Shown here in pieces: positions 10,926 through 22,793 of a stretch of 64,000 nt of DNA (its first letter is position 1; each line of letters begins with the position of its first letter). Under the pieces are notes generated by a model that was not told the DNA's origin, did no database searches, and was given only the letters and a program-made list of their open reading frames with translations. A program made the position numbers and the translations under genes. The DNA comes from Distichodus sexfasciatus (lineage: Eukaryota; Chordata; Actinopteri; Characiformes; Distichodontidae): assembly GCA_032718565.1 (NCBI GenBank), contig JAVGVS010000687.1, positions 57,501-121,500 on the forward strand, in the 5' to 3' direction.

Positions 10926-11621
10926 GTAGGACTCCACATGTTTTGGCATCATCATCACAACGTGTGCATGTGCAAAGTCACACCACATAATGCTACAACT
11001 TTTTTGCTGCTTGATACAAAGGGAAAACTCACCTGGTTCTAATGTTCCATGACTTATTACCAAGTGACGTTTGTTTGATACAACTTTCTGTGATTAAAGT
11101 TCAAGAAAGGACGATTTGCACTCAAGACTAATTCTCCAAGTAAAACTCATTTTTCTGCTTTCCCCATATTGGCTTTATTGATGTATTAGACTGCTGTTAT
11201 CTAGAATCAAAAAAATAAGTTACTGTGTAGATCTTAAAAAATCTATTAACAGAGCACGGGTTAATGATTTATGATTTATGATAAAACACCTCACCAAATA
11301 AAGTGAAGGTACTGTATCATTTAATAGATCACTTTACTTGTAAGTGCAATATGATGGTTTTTTGATCTTTTAGACCAATCCCTAGAAACTCATTTTATAT
11401 CATTTCTCCTGATGCACGGCTGGTCGTTATAGCTTCTGGCTTGCAAGAGCTGTCAAGCCTTTTTAGTGTTCAATCATGACTAAAGATGATGTTTCAGCTA
11501 CAGGCATGAGTGAAAAAAACACTTTTTATGCCCATCAACATTGGTCATACTTGGAACTACGGCAAAAAATCAACTTATATTTGCCCTTGATAAGTTTCCC
11601 TACTTGACAAACTATTAATTA
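10926..11621. other. Intron 1 sequence, nothing recognised
   Basis: AT-rich non-coding sequence inside the predicted long first intron of the sulfotransferase gene. Confidence 0.45.
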
Positions 11622-11769
11622 CATTTTCATTTACAGCATTTAACAGACACTCTTATCCAGAGTGACTTACATTTCCTAATTTCCAATGTTGGTAATGCCA
11701 GAAGTCGGATTCGAACCCACAACCTCTTGGTCCAGAGGTGAGTGTCCTACCACTAGTCCACCAACAACC
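11622..11769 (-). mobile_element. SINE family S2 (copy 2, inverted)
   Basis: Read on the minus strand, the copy has the head 'tggactagtggtaggacac', box B 'gttgtgggttcgaatccg', and the tail 'actctggataagagtgtctg' followed by 'ttaaatgctgtaaatg'. It is a complete copy of about 150 bp. Confidence 0.72.
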
Positions 11770-12231
11770 TTATTGTAACTAATCTACACAGACAATTTTG
11801 GAATATTACAACATGTAAACCCCAGTTCTAATGGTAAAAAAATAAGGACTTTTCGATCAATACAAACCTTTTGGTACCATACTTTTTAATAACACAAATC
11901 TAAATTACCATCCAGGACTGTTGCCAGAACCTGGAACAACAGACTGATACAAATGTATTGATACGTTCCCTAATGTAATAAACATACTGTATTTACACAA
12001 TTTATATTATTACCTTCCCTCAGCACACCAGCTCTAACGCATCAACTTATAAAGCCATTTATTCATGTGTGTTTGGACGGAAATTACTCAATAATTCTGT
12101 GCAGGTGGACTTTAAAATAGCTTATCTGTGCCCTGTTTTGTGCTTTGTGTGCCCGGCGCCATCGTAAGGCTAAAGTTTGATACACTTTTGACATAACCTT
12201 TTAAAAGTAGAACATTTCTATTTCTATGTTA

Positions 12232-12790
12232 AGCAGGGTTGGAGAGTAGCTAACAAAAACTAGCAAAAGTACAACTTATCTACATTTTTTAGTAGTTTAT
12301 CAGCAGCAAAGCTTCTTTTAAACATTGTATCTTTTCCGCTAACTTTTTACAAATGATATAGAGTGGCAAAATGCTACAAACGTTACAAAAATATTTTTTT
12401 CTCCTTTTACAAACAAAGACATTTTACTACTAGGTGTTTCCGATTGGTGATGAACTGGCAGAAGTTGCAGCTAATTGGCTAAACCTTTGATAGCTGCGAG
12501 ATGGTGTCGGATGATGGTGTCCACCTTAGCCAAGATGGAAACAAGAATCTGAGGATATATTTATCTAAATGTAGGACTCTGAAAGGCAAAATGAACAGAA
12601 CTTATACATTTGAGTGTAACTTAAGTGATTTGACATTACATTATTAAAAATACAGCATAAATATTGATTATTACTGGATGAAATAGCTTGAACATTGTTA
12701 GCTTTTTCTTTGTAGCTTGTAGTCTCACTAACTTCTAGTTACTTTTAATGAAAAGTAACTTGTAGATTTTAAAGATATTGTTTAAAATAA
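12232..12790. mobile_element. hAT-like non-autonomous repeat H2 (copy 1)
   Basis: It begins 'agcagggttggagagtagct' and ends 'aagtaacttgtagatttt', the style of ends seen in many fish hAT-type elements. Internal blocks ('gctgcgagatgg', 'tgtccaccttagccaagatg', 'gtgatttgacattacatt') recur at 17490-17835 and, split by a SINE, at 28290-28950. There is no transposase frame. Confidence 0.5.
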
Positions 12791-14148
12791 TTCCCTGACA
12801 TTGACTGTGAGAACTGACAGTTTGCAGTAATTATTTCTTCATGAACCACTAATGAGACAGTCTGTTCTCGTAGTTTTAAGGAATATCAGTTACACTGAAT
12901 TGTCTTGGCACGAGCAGAACATCTCACCCTTGTGTCATAAATTAAGAAGCTAAACTCCAAATTTAGGGTGTTGGTGTCATTTCTGAATACAGAAGCAGAG
13001 AATAGCCCAGATGAGATCTCAACTTAATTTTGTAAAAGCCACTGCAATTTCTGTCAAAATATCGTTAATAATATTGAGACAGTAGGACAAAAGTCACATT
13101 TTCCACCATATTGGCTGAAAAGAGCAGTCTGGACTCATCGGTCCCACCCTGTCTCTTTAAACACTGCTGTCTTTACACAGTTGTTTTTCAGATATTCATC
13201 AGAGTACATTGCTCCATTCCTTTACACCTCCTTTCCTCTCATTCACTCAGCACATTCCCTATGACGACGTATTACTGCCACTGTAAATTAAAAAGAAGGG
13301 GGTAAAATTCCAAATTGAAAAGTTGTCTGAGTTTTTCAGACAACTTTTCTCTAGATATATGACAAAAAAAGTCAGATGTGAGTTTTTTCTTGCAAATTTG
13401 CAACGTTAAAATCCCAGAGAATATCTGACTTTTTTTCTCACCAATTTCGAGTTTTTTCTTTCCTTATAATTTCACACAATCACCTGACCACTCCAGAAAT
13501 ACTTTAGCAACAATAACTCTGTGATAAATTTCTAGATGCTCATGCAAAACAGTATCGACATTGTGTAAGGCCCAAAAATGATGAAATGATTCTTTTAGTC
13601 ATGAAGTTATTTCCCTTAGAAATACACATCTACCACTCAAAGCTTAAAAAGTAGTTTCAGTCTCTCAGAAGAATGTGCAGAGGAAAACTTAATACCCTTA
13701 GCATATCAAATGCTCTCAACCTTAATTATTATTTATTTAACTTTAACACAAAAATAACTTTACATATATGACCATATTAAAAAGAATCCCAGCTAAAACA
13801 TTAATGCAAACCTTATACATTCTGCTATTTGGAATAAACACAGTGAACAGTTTGAGAGCTCAAAGGTTATCACACCCCAAGTACACCAAAGTAGGCTTAA
13901 AATAAATGTCTTTGTATCTGAAAGTGGATATGATTTTAACATCAGAAGAAATCAGGTTTGTTATATTTTAGTGATGCAAAGCAAATAATGTTATTAAGTT
14001 GAACAGATTATAATTTATTTATAAGCTAAAGCTAAAAAAGTCTAAGCTAAAAAAGTTCAATTTTCAGTCCAGAGGTCAAACAAAACGCTTTCAGTGGCAA
14101 AATCTAGCCAAACAAAACAATAAAACATCTAATTCCACAGCCAGCATT
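12791..14148. other. Intron 1 sequence with a double hairpin
   Basis: AT-rich sequence without a recognisable gene, apart from the inverted repeats at 13317-13436 (see that entry). Confidence 0.45.
13317..13436. repeat. Two consecutive perfect inverted repeats
   Basis: First, 13317-13330 ('gaaaagttgtctga') is the exact reverse complement of 13336-13349, with a 5-base loop. Second, 13364-13377 ('aaaaaaagtcagat') is the exact reverse complement of 13423-13436, with a 45-base spacer that contains 'tgcaaatttgca', itself a palindrome. Motifs of the type 'aagtcaga...tctgactt' are frequent in fish minisatellites, so a repeat origin is likely. Confidence 0.7.
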
Positions 14149-14159
14149 CACACACACAT

Positions 14160-14196
<37 letters not shown>

Positions 14197-14500
14197 CTCT
14201 GTATTACTATCTTTGTGAGGTCCTTCCATAGACCCCCATAATGATGTATATAATTTTATACCTACACCTAATCCTAACCCTAACCTCAACCTCAGTAACC
14301 AAAAGCACATCTTTGACCTCTTTTAGTTTCTTAAATAAAACAAACACATTTTCTAAAAAGTCAAATGTCCTTTGACCTCTCAAATGTCCCCACAAAGCCC
14401 AAAAACATAGATAAAAATGATTTTAGGGGACAAAGGGTCTTCACAATGCGATAAATACATGAACACACACACACACACACGGAAAGAATAAAAACTTTTT
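14149..14500 (+). repeat. CA-bordered dispersed repeat R5 (copy 1; core 14208-14455)
   Basis: A ~250-bp core ('tttgtgaggtccttccatag', 'acctaatcctaaccctaacc', 'ctcaaatgtccccacaaag', 'gattttaggggacaaagg') lies between a CA array (about 14153-14194) and another (about 14464-14480). The same core, also between CA or TG arrays, lies at 43133-43404 and inverted at 54224-54468. Confidence 0.7.
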
Positions 14501-14578
14501 AACGAAACTCCTCACGTTCCTTCAGGCCAAAGAAACATCTGGAGTCGGGTGTGTGTCCAACTCTCCAAAGTACACACA

Positions 14579-14591
14579 CGCATACATGCAA

Positions 14592-14622
<31 letters not shown>
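14579..14622. repeat. (CA)n microsatellite
   Basis: About 40 bases of nearly pure CA repeat with a leading imperfect part. Confidence 0.9.
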
Positions 14623-15127
14623 ATAGAGGTGTTTCTCGCTTGAATACAGATGTTGATTCACAGCAAAAAGTTCTATATCACATTATCATAAACATGGATT
14701 CATTTTATTAACTTTTCTGTATTACTTTACACTTAGTTAGTGCATTCTGGTGTAAAGCAAAACAAAATAATCTCAATAGTCACATTGCAGGACGTGCAAC
14801 CAAATTACATCAAACATATTATGCTACAACTTTTTGCTGCTTCACACAAATAGAAAATCATTGGAATTAATGTCTAATCTACAAGAAAAGTTTGTTGTAA
14901 ATGACCTCGAGGGTTGGGTTAAGGGTTATTGGATGAGACAGAAAAGCATGGTTCAAACTTGAAAAGAGTAAAACTATGGGGTAAAAAGTTTTTGTTTTAA
15001 TATTATTTTTGTTCTCTGCTAATACAGTCCCCTAAAAATCTAGTCAGTGATTCTATAATGATCACTTCTTTCCAAAAGGTTTTTAAGACATTTGGAGATA
15101 AGAAAATCCTGTATTTGTTAAAATAGA

Positions 15128-15177
<50 letters not shown>

Positions 15178-15222
15178 CATCAATCAATCAATCAATCAAT
15201 TAATTGAATTGATTGATTAATT
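15128..15222. repeat. (TTA)n microsatellite with adjoining CAAT palindrome
   Basis: An uninterrupted TTA array (about 15128-15178) is followed by CAAT units (15180-15199) that pair with GATT units (15207-15219) to form a hairpin-prone sequence around 'aattaattgaattgatt'. Confidence 0.85.
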
Positions 15223-15604
15223 TTATTGTTGTTTTGGGAAAGGGTAATCATTCAAAAAAAGGGCATGCTCGTAGCGAAAAAGTTTCAAGTCATTTTCCCT
15301 GCATAACAAGGACTAACTGTAAACTATTTTTAACACAATTCTATATCCAACAAGTTAACGACCTTAGTGTAATAAATCATAAACAGAACAACAATGACGC
15401 ATTCTCCGGTTTAAACAACAGCAACAACAACGGCAGGCTGGTCGGTAAAATCGTTAAATGCACCCATGTGCACATTTTGCGTACATCAGCATTAGTCAAG
15501 GAAACGTTGATATTCACATTTATTTTCTTACAAAAAAATACAAGAAAAAGCACAAAACGACCCAAATGCTGATTAAAACTCTTCAAGCGGTTTGCACTGC
15601 GCAT

Positions 15605-16182
15605 TGAGGATGAAGAAGAAAGAGAAAGAAGAAGAAGAAGAAAGAAAGGAGAGGATATAAAAGCAAAGAGGAGAAAAAACTAAAGAAGACTAAAAAACAA
15701 AATTGTGAGAAGAGAAGAGAAGAAGACCAGTATAGAGGAGAGGAAAGGAAAAGAAGGGCAAGAAAGAGGAAAGGAAAGAGAGGAATGGAGGAGAGGCAAA
15801 GAGAAAAGGAAAAGAGAAAAAAGGGGACAGAGAAGGAGATCAGACGAAGACGTGAAGAAAAGAACAAGAAAAGAGAGAAGAAACAAAGAAGGAAAAGAAA
15901 AGAAAAGGAAAGAAAGAAAGCGGAAGAAGAAAGAGAAGAAAGAAAGAGAAAGCAAAAAGAGAAAAAGGGAAAGAAGCCAGTAGAGGAGGAAAGGAAAAGA
16001 AGAGAAGAGGCGAAGAGAAGAAGAAGAGGAATGGAGGAGAGGCAAGAAAAAGGAAAGAAAAGGGACAAGGAGATCGAGACGAAGACGTGAAGAAAAACAA
16101 GAAAAGAAAAGGAAAGAAAGCAAAGAAAAGGAAAAGAAAGGAAGAGACGAAAAGAAAGAGATGAGGAGAGGAGAGAAGAGCG
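15605..16182. repeat. Polypurine tract, ~575 bp
   Basis: The plus strand is almost entirely A and G (GAAA, GAGG, AAGAAG units) for nearly 600 bases. Overlapping open frames on both strands (Lys/Glu/Arg-rich or Ser/Phe/Leu-rich) are a consequence of composition and are not genes. It lies in the 5' end of the predicted first intron of the sulfotransferase gene, just downstream of its candidate first exon. Confidence 0.9.
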
Positions 16183-16185
16183 CTC

Positions 16186-16470
16186 GTGTTTAAAGGTAAT
16201 AAGCCACTCACGGGCTCCACACGGTCGTGGTTCGTAATACGACGGCTCTCATCTCCGTTCCCGCGCTCCTGCTCGTCGGCGACATGGCGCGTGTCACAAC
16301 TGAGTTGCCTCCGAGCGAGCGTACTTCAACTTCCGGGCTCCTCCGCCGCCCCTCAGGCTGATCTGATTGGTCCGCGGCAGAGACGGAGAAAGCGAAGCAG
16401 CTGCGAACCGACAGCGCAGGAGAAAACTCCGGACGGGAAACGAGGGATGTGGGACGCACTTATCTTAAAT
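16186..16470 (-). promoter_or_regulatory. gal3st4: CpG-rich candidate promoter of the sulfotransferase gene
   Basis: This is the only clearly CpG-dense segment in the left third of the window. On the minus strand it has a CCAAT box (16370-16366, 'ggaccaatcag'), an ETS-type site 'ccggaagt' (16336-16329) and no TATA box, followed by an ATG at 16285 and a strong GTGAGT donor at 16211. These are the ordinary parts of a TATA-less vertebrate promoter. Assignment to the sulfotransferase rests on orientation and on the splice-phase match with the exon at 9088. A role as a bidirectional promoter cannot be excluded. Confidence 0.5.
16212..16285 (-). CDS. gal3st4: Candidate first coding exon of the sulfotransferase gene
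   Basis: From the ATG at 16285-16283 the minus strand is open for 24 codons plus two bases ('MSPTSRSAGTEMRAVVLRTT', then 'TVWS') and meets the donor 'gagccc/gtgagt' after 16212. Joining these two bases to 9088 gives a Pro codon and an open frame 'CVRAAFWKQLRF' that runs directly into the membrane-anchor Met at 9051. This would add 37 residues of mostly basic cytoplasmic tail to the type II protein. The frame is also open upstream of the ATG, so the precise start is uncertain. Phase agreement would occur by chance one time in three. Evidence is therefore suggestive, and the exon may instead be 5' UTR. Confidence 0.42.
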
Positions 16471-16482
16471 GCTGGGTAACAA

Positions 16483-16760
<278 letters not shown>

Positions 16761-16762
16761 TA

Positions 16763-17240
16763 GGGGTAGAATTGCTCAGGTTGGGGGTGGGGGCTGGGAG
16801 AATTATATTTGGGGGTGGGTACGGATGGAGGGTATAAGGATTGGGCCAGAGGGTACAGGTTGGAGGGTATAAGTTGGGCGGGGGTACAGGAGAATAATAG
16901 CAGGGTGGGGTACAGTTGGAGGGTATAAGTTAGAAATGAGGGGTACAGGAGGAGTATAACTTGGGGAATTAAAGAATACAGGAGGGTATATTTTGGGGTG
17001 GGGTACAGTGAGAATTATGGGTTGGGGGTGGGGTACAGGAGGGGGTATAACTTGGGGTGGGGGCACAGTAGAGGGTATAAGTTGGGGCTGTGGGTATAGA
17101 AGGTGATTGTAAGTTACAGTGAAGATATAGGAGGGGATTAAGTGAGCCGAGTAAAATTTGGGGTGGAGGAAGGAGGTAGGAGTGGGGTTTAAACTGGTGT
17201 GGAGGTATGGAAGGGGTGTGTAAGTTGAGTTGGGGGGTGT
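16763..17240. repeat. Degenerate G-rich minisatellite
   Basis: Irregular units of about 25-30 bases carry 'gggtacagg', 'gagggtataagttgg' and 'gggggtgggg'. G runs of three to five on the plus strand recur throughout, so G-quadruplex folding is plausible. The minus-strand open frame (Pro/Tyr/Thr-rich) is an artefact. Confidence 0.85.
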
Positions 17241-17489
17241 GTTGTACAAATCCGCTCTGTATGTGACTCTTGTCTCATTACGACAGAGCAACATGATGCC
17301 GTCTCTCTCTCAAGTTCTCTTGGACTTGCTCAGAGCATAAAGAAATCTTTGTGTCTGCTTGGAGACTGTGGAGAGGGGGAGAAAGAGAAAGAAAGACAAG
17401 ATATTAGAAAGGTTCTGTGATGAATGTACCTGAAAAGTTTCTAAAATGTAACGTCATGTATTAACACTTTGTTATTTGTCCTAAAAATG
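17241..17489. other. Short unique stretch, nothing recognised
   Basis: No gene or repeat could be supported. Confidence 0.4.
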
Positions 17490-17835
17490 TAGGCTACATG
17501 GCTAAACAATTATTGTTGAGTGGTGATTCTCTCTCTCCCTCTTTCTTTACAAAGACAAGTGCTTTCAGTATTGAGGAGTTACTGGTTGGTGTTGAATTGG
17601 CAGAACTGGCATCTATCGGCGGGTTACCGTGCCCGCACGCGGCACACGTTCATTGCATCTCAGCATGCTCTTTGCACCTGCGAGATGAAGTTGGAGGCTG
17701 GAATCTGTAGCCATGAAATAGATTTCTGTAGTTATCTACTTTTTCTCTGTAGATTGTTAGCTACTATAGTAATTAAAACAGTAGCTTGACTCTAGCTTAG
17801 CCACTTAAAAAGCTGCCATTAAAAAGTAGCTGCTG
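17490..17835. mobile_element. hAT-like repeat H2 (copy 2)
   Basis: It shares 'gttgaattggcagaactggc', 'tttgcacctgcgagatgaag' and the terminal 'aaaaagtagctgctg' style with the copies at 12232 and 28290. A central part is deleted. No transposase is encoded. Confidence 0.45.
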
Positions 17836-20331
17836 TTTCCCTGTCGCCACACCGAGTCATAAGCACACATGCTGTGACCGGGAGACAGCAGCTATTTTTA
17901 GGTCCAACTCTGCTGCCAGATCAATAAAGATGACATCACGGCTGAAAAAGCACATGGACGCCACTTTTCCACCAAGCGATCGATTAGCGTCAGTTCAGAC
18001 CTCTAGTCGGGCAACAGGTGACACGCTGTCGTAAGGTCATCGTGCATCAATCCAGTGTTACACCAATAATGATAAAATTATTCTAGCCCCTGCCCTATGC
18101 TTTGGCCTCTGCAAAACTTTGAGAGATAGTTTGTGAAAACTCACAAAAGCAGCACAGAACACTGGGCCTCATTCTTAAAATATTTTCTAAAATTTGTACT
18201 TAAGAAAGATATATAAATAGGGTAATATTGTGCAAATATAGAACTGAAGTAAAACCAGTAAGTTAATGCTTTGCACAAACAGACATGAGTGCTCTTCCTC
18301 GTTTGTAGACTCTATTCTTACATAAGAACAAATCTCAAAGAAGAAATGATGACGTCATTTGGTTCTACTATGGAGTTATTCTTTCACTGTAAAGCATAAT
18401 AATATATAGCAACAGCAAATACACATTTGCTTTACATAATGCATATCCACTGAAGGATTGACGCAATATTTAACTAATGTTGTGTCTCTAGACCCAACGC
18501 CTTTGACTAAAGAATGTGTGGAAAGGCTTGAAAAGAAGATATAGAATTTATAGATTTTAAACATGTGCATAAGTAGGGTCAGAGAGAGTTTAACTGCAAT
18601 GCTGTTTATGGAGTGTGGAATACATTTATTGATCTATGCTCTGTTAATAAAGACAAACTTCAGTTTCATTATACAAGCGAGTTTATTTGATACTTGAAGC
18701 TGCTAAGGAGGTGGAAATCTCTGTAGTCTCTATCTGTACAGTTTCAAATGCACACATTTATACCATGAGTGGTAAATAACTCAATACCGGAGCAAAAATG
18801 AATAGATTCAAATTCAAAGGAATTATCAAATCAGAAGTCTCAGTACCTTATACACTAGTGGTCAATTTCCCAGTCAAGGATTAAGCCTAGTTCTAGACTA
18901 GCTTTGAATTAGCTTTGAGTCCACCTGTACTCCTAAATTCCACAAATGAATACAACTGCCGAAAGACAGTCTTATCTGGTTGTTTTGCATGCTAAGTGTC
19001 TCGAGAGTTGATCTTTATTGTAGGCACGATAAGGAAAACTGTTAGCACGAGACATGCCTGAGACACGTTATGGAAATTTTTCAGCAAGAGATGCCGCTTA
19101 AGTGAACGACTTTGCATATAAGTGACTTAAATAGGTGAAGTTCTCTGCTCTACAAGTCAGATCTCTGAAGAGGAAGTCCACCCAAAAACTCAAATGTGGA
19201 GAATTATTTAAGAAATGAATCATCAACATTAGTTATTTGATTCATTAATCAAATTAACCATATTTTGTAGTTTACTTAGCAACTAAACTGGTCTTGTTTA
19301 AAACTCAGTAGTGTTACAAAATACCTAATGTGCTGATTTGAGTCCAGCTGTCTCCAAATTAGCTTTAATATATTAACTTGTAAGCCACCTCAAAGCAAGA
19401 ATTTTAGAGGTTTTCATCAAGCTACTCTGTAATTAAAAAATTATTCTTTTGTACAGATATTATTGTAGGTTTTTTGCATGATGACAATCATAGGATGACA
19501 CCCTGAATGCTAAGATTGCCTTGGAGGTGTTGCTAGTAGCTGTAGGGACTTAAAATATAAATATGTAACAAAATTTTTCAATGATATGTAATGAAACTTG
19601 CAGCTCAATTTTAGAAGTTTGCTATTCTTTGTTGATTGCACCACATTACACACCCACAACACGCTTTTCTTAGTCACTTGCATTTTTAAACACATTTTCC
19701 TCAGTCCACTGTACTCCACTGCTGCAATCTGATTGGAAGTTCTTTGCAACCGTATTTGACATGCAATAAAAAACCCAACAAAATCGTCCACCTACCACTT
19801 TTAATGATTGATGTTTTGTCTTTGTGCCATTGTCCATTGGGAGGTCTGAACAGTTTATGAAAGCCATGCCAAAAATTTTATTAAATACCACTCAAGCTGT
19901 TTGCAAAACTCTTGACGTTCAAGTGGCAGGACAAACATCTTATTTAACGCTACTTACTCAACAGCTCAAAGGACACTGACCTTTTAGCACACACAATATC
20001 ACTTAAAGAAGATTTTGTAAAAGGTGCAGAATCTTTAAATATTACTTTAAATATTCAGTTCTAATTCAATTCAATCTGTTGTATAATGTTTCTTACAGCT
20101 GACATTGTCACAATGGGACTTTAGGCGCAGGAAGATATCTACAAATCTAATGTTTTTGTAAGTGTTTTTATAAGCTTTAAATGCATAATCTCAGTAGTTT
20201 CAACAATGAATGAAGAACTTGCAATGTTTTCCAAAATCATTTGTGGTCGAAAATAGTATTTCTCTGTAGTTTCACAACAAATTATAACTGCCATTATGAG
20301 GATTAGTTAAGATTCAGATCAATTCAGAAAT
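17836..20331. other. Intergenic stretch, nearly empty
   Basis: AT-rich non-coding DNA. One fragment of the foldback family F1 ('aaggattaagcctagttcta') lies at about 18876-18925. No coding exon was recognised. Confidence 0.5.
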
Positions 20332-20995
20332 CTCGGGGCTGGTTTCTTGCTCAAGGATTAAACCTAGCCCTGTACTAAATCGTAGTGTCAAAGAAGATTT
20401 ACCATTCAAACAAAGATAGTCTAGGACTAGGCTTTATCCTTGACTGGGAAATCGACCCTCAGTACCTTCAATGCTAGAAGTAGACATTGGTATCTCTTTC
20501 CAAAATCATTCGTGAATGAAAGTGTAATTTCTCAAGTGTTAGCAGATATTAAAACTGCCATGACAAGGATTTATATGTTTTGGATCAAATCTAAAGTCTC
20601 AGTACCTTCTACACCGGAGACCAATTTCTCAGTCGACGATTAAGCCTAGTCCTAGACTAGCTTTGTGTTATAGTGCTAATTACCCAGTCAACGATTAAGT
20701 CTAGTCCTATAGGAGCTAGTCTACAAACTAGCTTTGTGTTATAGTGCCAATTACCCAATCAAGGATTAAGCCTAGTCCTAGACTAGCTTTGAATTATAGT
20801 GCCGATTTCCCAATCAAGGATTAAGATAGTCCTAGACTAGCTTTGAGTTTGAATGGCAAATCTCCATTAGTAATGCAAATTAGTCCAAGACTAGGCTTAA
20901 TTCATGAGCAAGAAACCAGCCCATTGAGTTTTGCCATTCAAAGTCAAAGCTAGTCTAGGACTAGGCTTAATCCTCGAGTGGGCCCTAAATGTAAG
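20332..20995. mobile_element. Cluster of foldback elements, family F1
   Basis: The motif 'ggattaagcctagtcctaga' and its reverse complement occur repeatedly, together with 'gcaagaaaccagccc' ends and their inverted form 'gggctggtttcttgctc'. Several partial copies are arranged head-to-tail and head-to-head at about 20332-20462, 20610-20720, 20745-20935 and 20930-20990. A single intact unit can be seen at 58205-58352. Confidence 0.65.
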
Positions 20996-22793
20996 AATTG
21001 GTATCTGTTTCCAAAATCATTTGTGAATGAAAGTGTATTTACTCTAGTGTTAGCAGAAATTACAACTGCCACAACAAGTAGTTTTAAGCTTCAAATCAAT
21101 TCAGAAATCTCAGTAACTTCTAGACCAAATATAGAACTTGGCATCGATTTGCACAGTCTTAATGACCTTCCCACGAAGCAAATCTTCAGGTTTAGATTTG
21201 AAAAGAACAATGGAAGAAATTATTTTCAGATTTATTTCCCGTTCCCTAGTGCTCCTGCAGGGTCGTTCTAATGGGAAAATGATTATTTTTTATTCATTTC
21301 ACGTTTACTGTCGCCGAGAGCCGATAGGCTGCAGAATTAGAGTGTTTGTTTTGCTCTCACGTGTGCTATTCCACTCCCAATGGTGTTAATGATTAGAGAA
21401 GTTTAATCAGGTGTTTAAAAGCAAGCACAGCAACAAAGTGCACATTACTGGAGGCCCTGGAGACACCTTCCTCCTCGACCCAGCAATTTCCTTTCCCAAA
21501 ACTGTGTTTGAAATCAATTTTTAGCAATTCATTCCGACGTATCAAGGCTAGTCAAGCAGAGAAGCTTGAAACACTGTAATAAATATAAAACATTCTGAAC
21601 GGAGGAAATATAAACAAATCTCATTTCACAATTTTGATTAAGCTGATTAAGATTTAACATGTATGAAGATTAAGATTAATGAATTTTCACTTCACAGTTC
21701 AGCATATTTTACATATTTTAAATACATACGTATTTTATCTATAAATGAGGATTGAGATGGAATCCAAGCAGACAAATTAAAAACCTAATGTGGAATTGCA
21801 GCATTAAGCCTAGTCTTAAAGTGGCTTTAAGTAAGAGGGCCAATTTCACAAGTGAGGATTAAGGCTAGTCCTATACTAGTTTTAAGTTATAAGAGTCTCA
21901 GTCACTTCTACACTAGGGGCCGGTTTCTTCCTCATCGATTAAGCCTAGTCTTGTAGTACCAATGGAGATTTTCTATTCAAGCCCAAAACTAGTCTAGGAC
22001 TAATCTTAGCAGAAATGCAGGTAAATCTCACCAAAAGTCAGATATCACAGTCAGACGTGTGAGTATCTTCTGCTCATTTAAATGAAACTTTATAGCAAAT
22101 AAGGAAAAAGCTTGTCAGTTTGCTAGTTTTCTCTGTTTTTAGGTTTTATCTACTGCAAGTTATTTTCAAGTAATCAGATTTCAATTTCGTTTCAATCTCT
22201 TCTTAAAAATGTTTGCAGAAAGATAGTTTCAACTGAAAATTTCTTTTACTGCAAATCAAAATAAGCATGTTTGTTAAATAATTAAAAAAACCTGAGCATT
22301 CTACATTTATTTTACATACATTATATTTACATACATTTTTCTCTTGTTATTTTGGAATGACTTTTCGCAACACTACAGTTCAAGGTGTGCTCCCATTCCC
22401 ATTGTTGCGTTTTAATGGAAAATTGCTACTTCCTGTTGTCATAAATCCAGACTGATCACTAGATTAGTCCACTAGCTGCTTAATTTGGTCTTCCAAGGTC
22501 AGTCAGGTCACATCATGAAGGCTTTAACAAATGTGCAAGAGCAAACAGAAAAAGATCTGACTGTTAGCAAATACACTTGAGCTGGATTCAAGGGCAAGCT
22601 GGGTTTTGACTCAATTGTTTTTCTCTTTTTTTTTGGCTGTTAAATCTATTTTTAAAAAGTCAAAAGTTTCTGCACACACTGAGATTTTCTACATCTGCAT
22701 TGTACTTACATGATATTTACTAAAAATGCACCTAATTTTCTTTGCAAACAAAAAGAATAATCACGTTCACCATTTGAGAGCTGTTTTAGTAAA
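20996..22793. other. Intergenic stretch around the F1 cluster
   Basis: Apart from the F1 fragments at 21798-21995, this is AT-rich sequence without a recognisable gene. The open frames at 20978-21271 and 21138-21389 match no family I know and are judged accidental. Confidence 0.45.
21798..21995. mobile_element. Foldback family F1, further partial copies
   Basis: Fragments 'attaagcctagtcttaaag', 'aaggctagtcctatactag' and the end 'gggccggtttcttcctc' are recognisable, diverged and shuffled. Confidence 0.5.

Noticed and set aside
15583..16220. Overlapping Ser/Phe/Leu-rich and Lys/Glu/Arg-rich open frames of up to 161 codons
   Set aside because: They arise from the polypurine tract, which has almost no stop codons in several frames.
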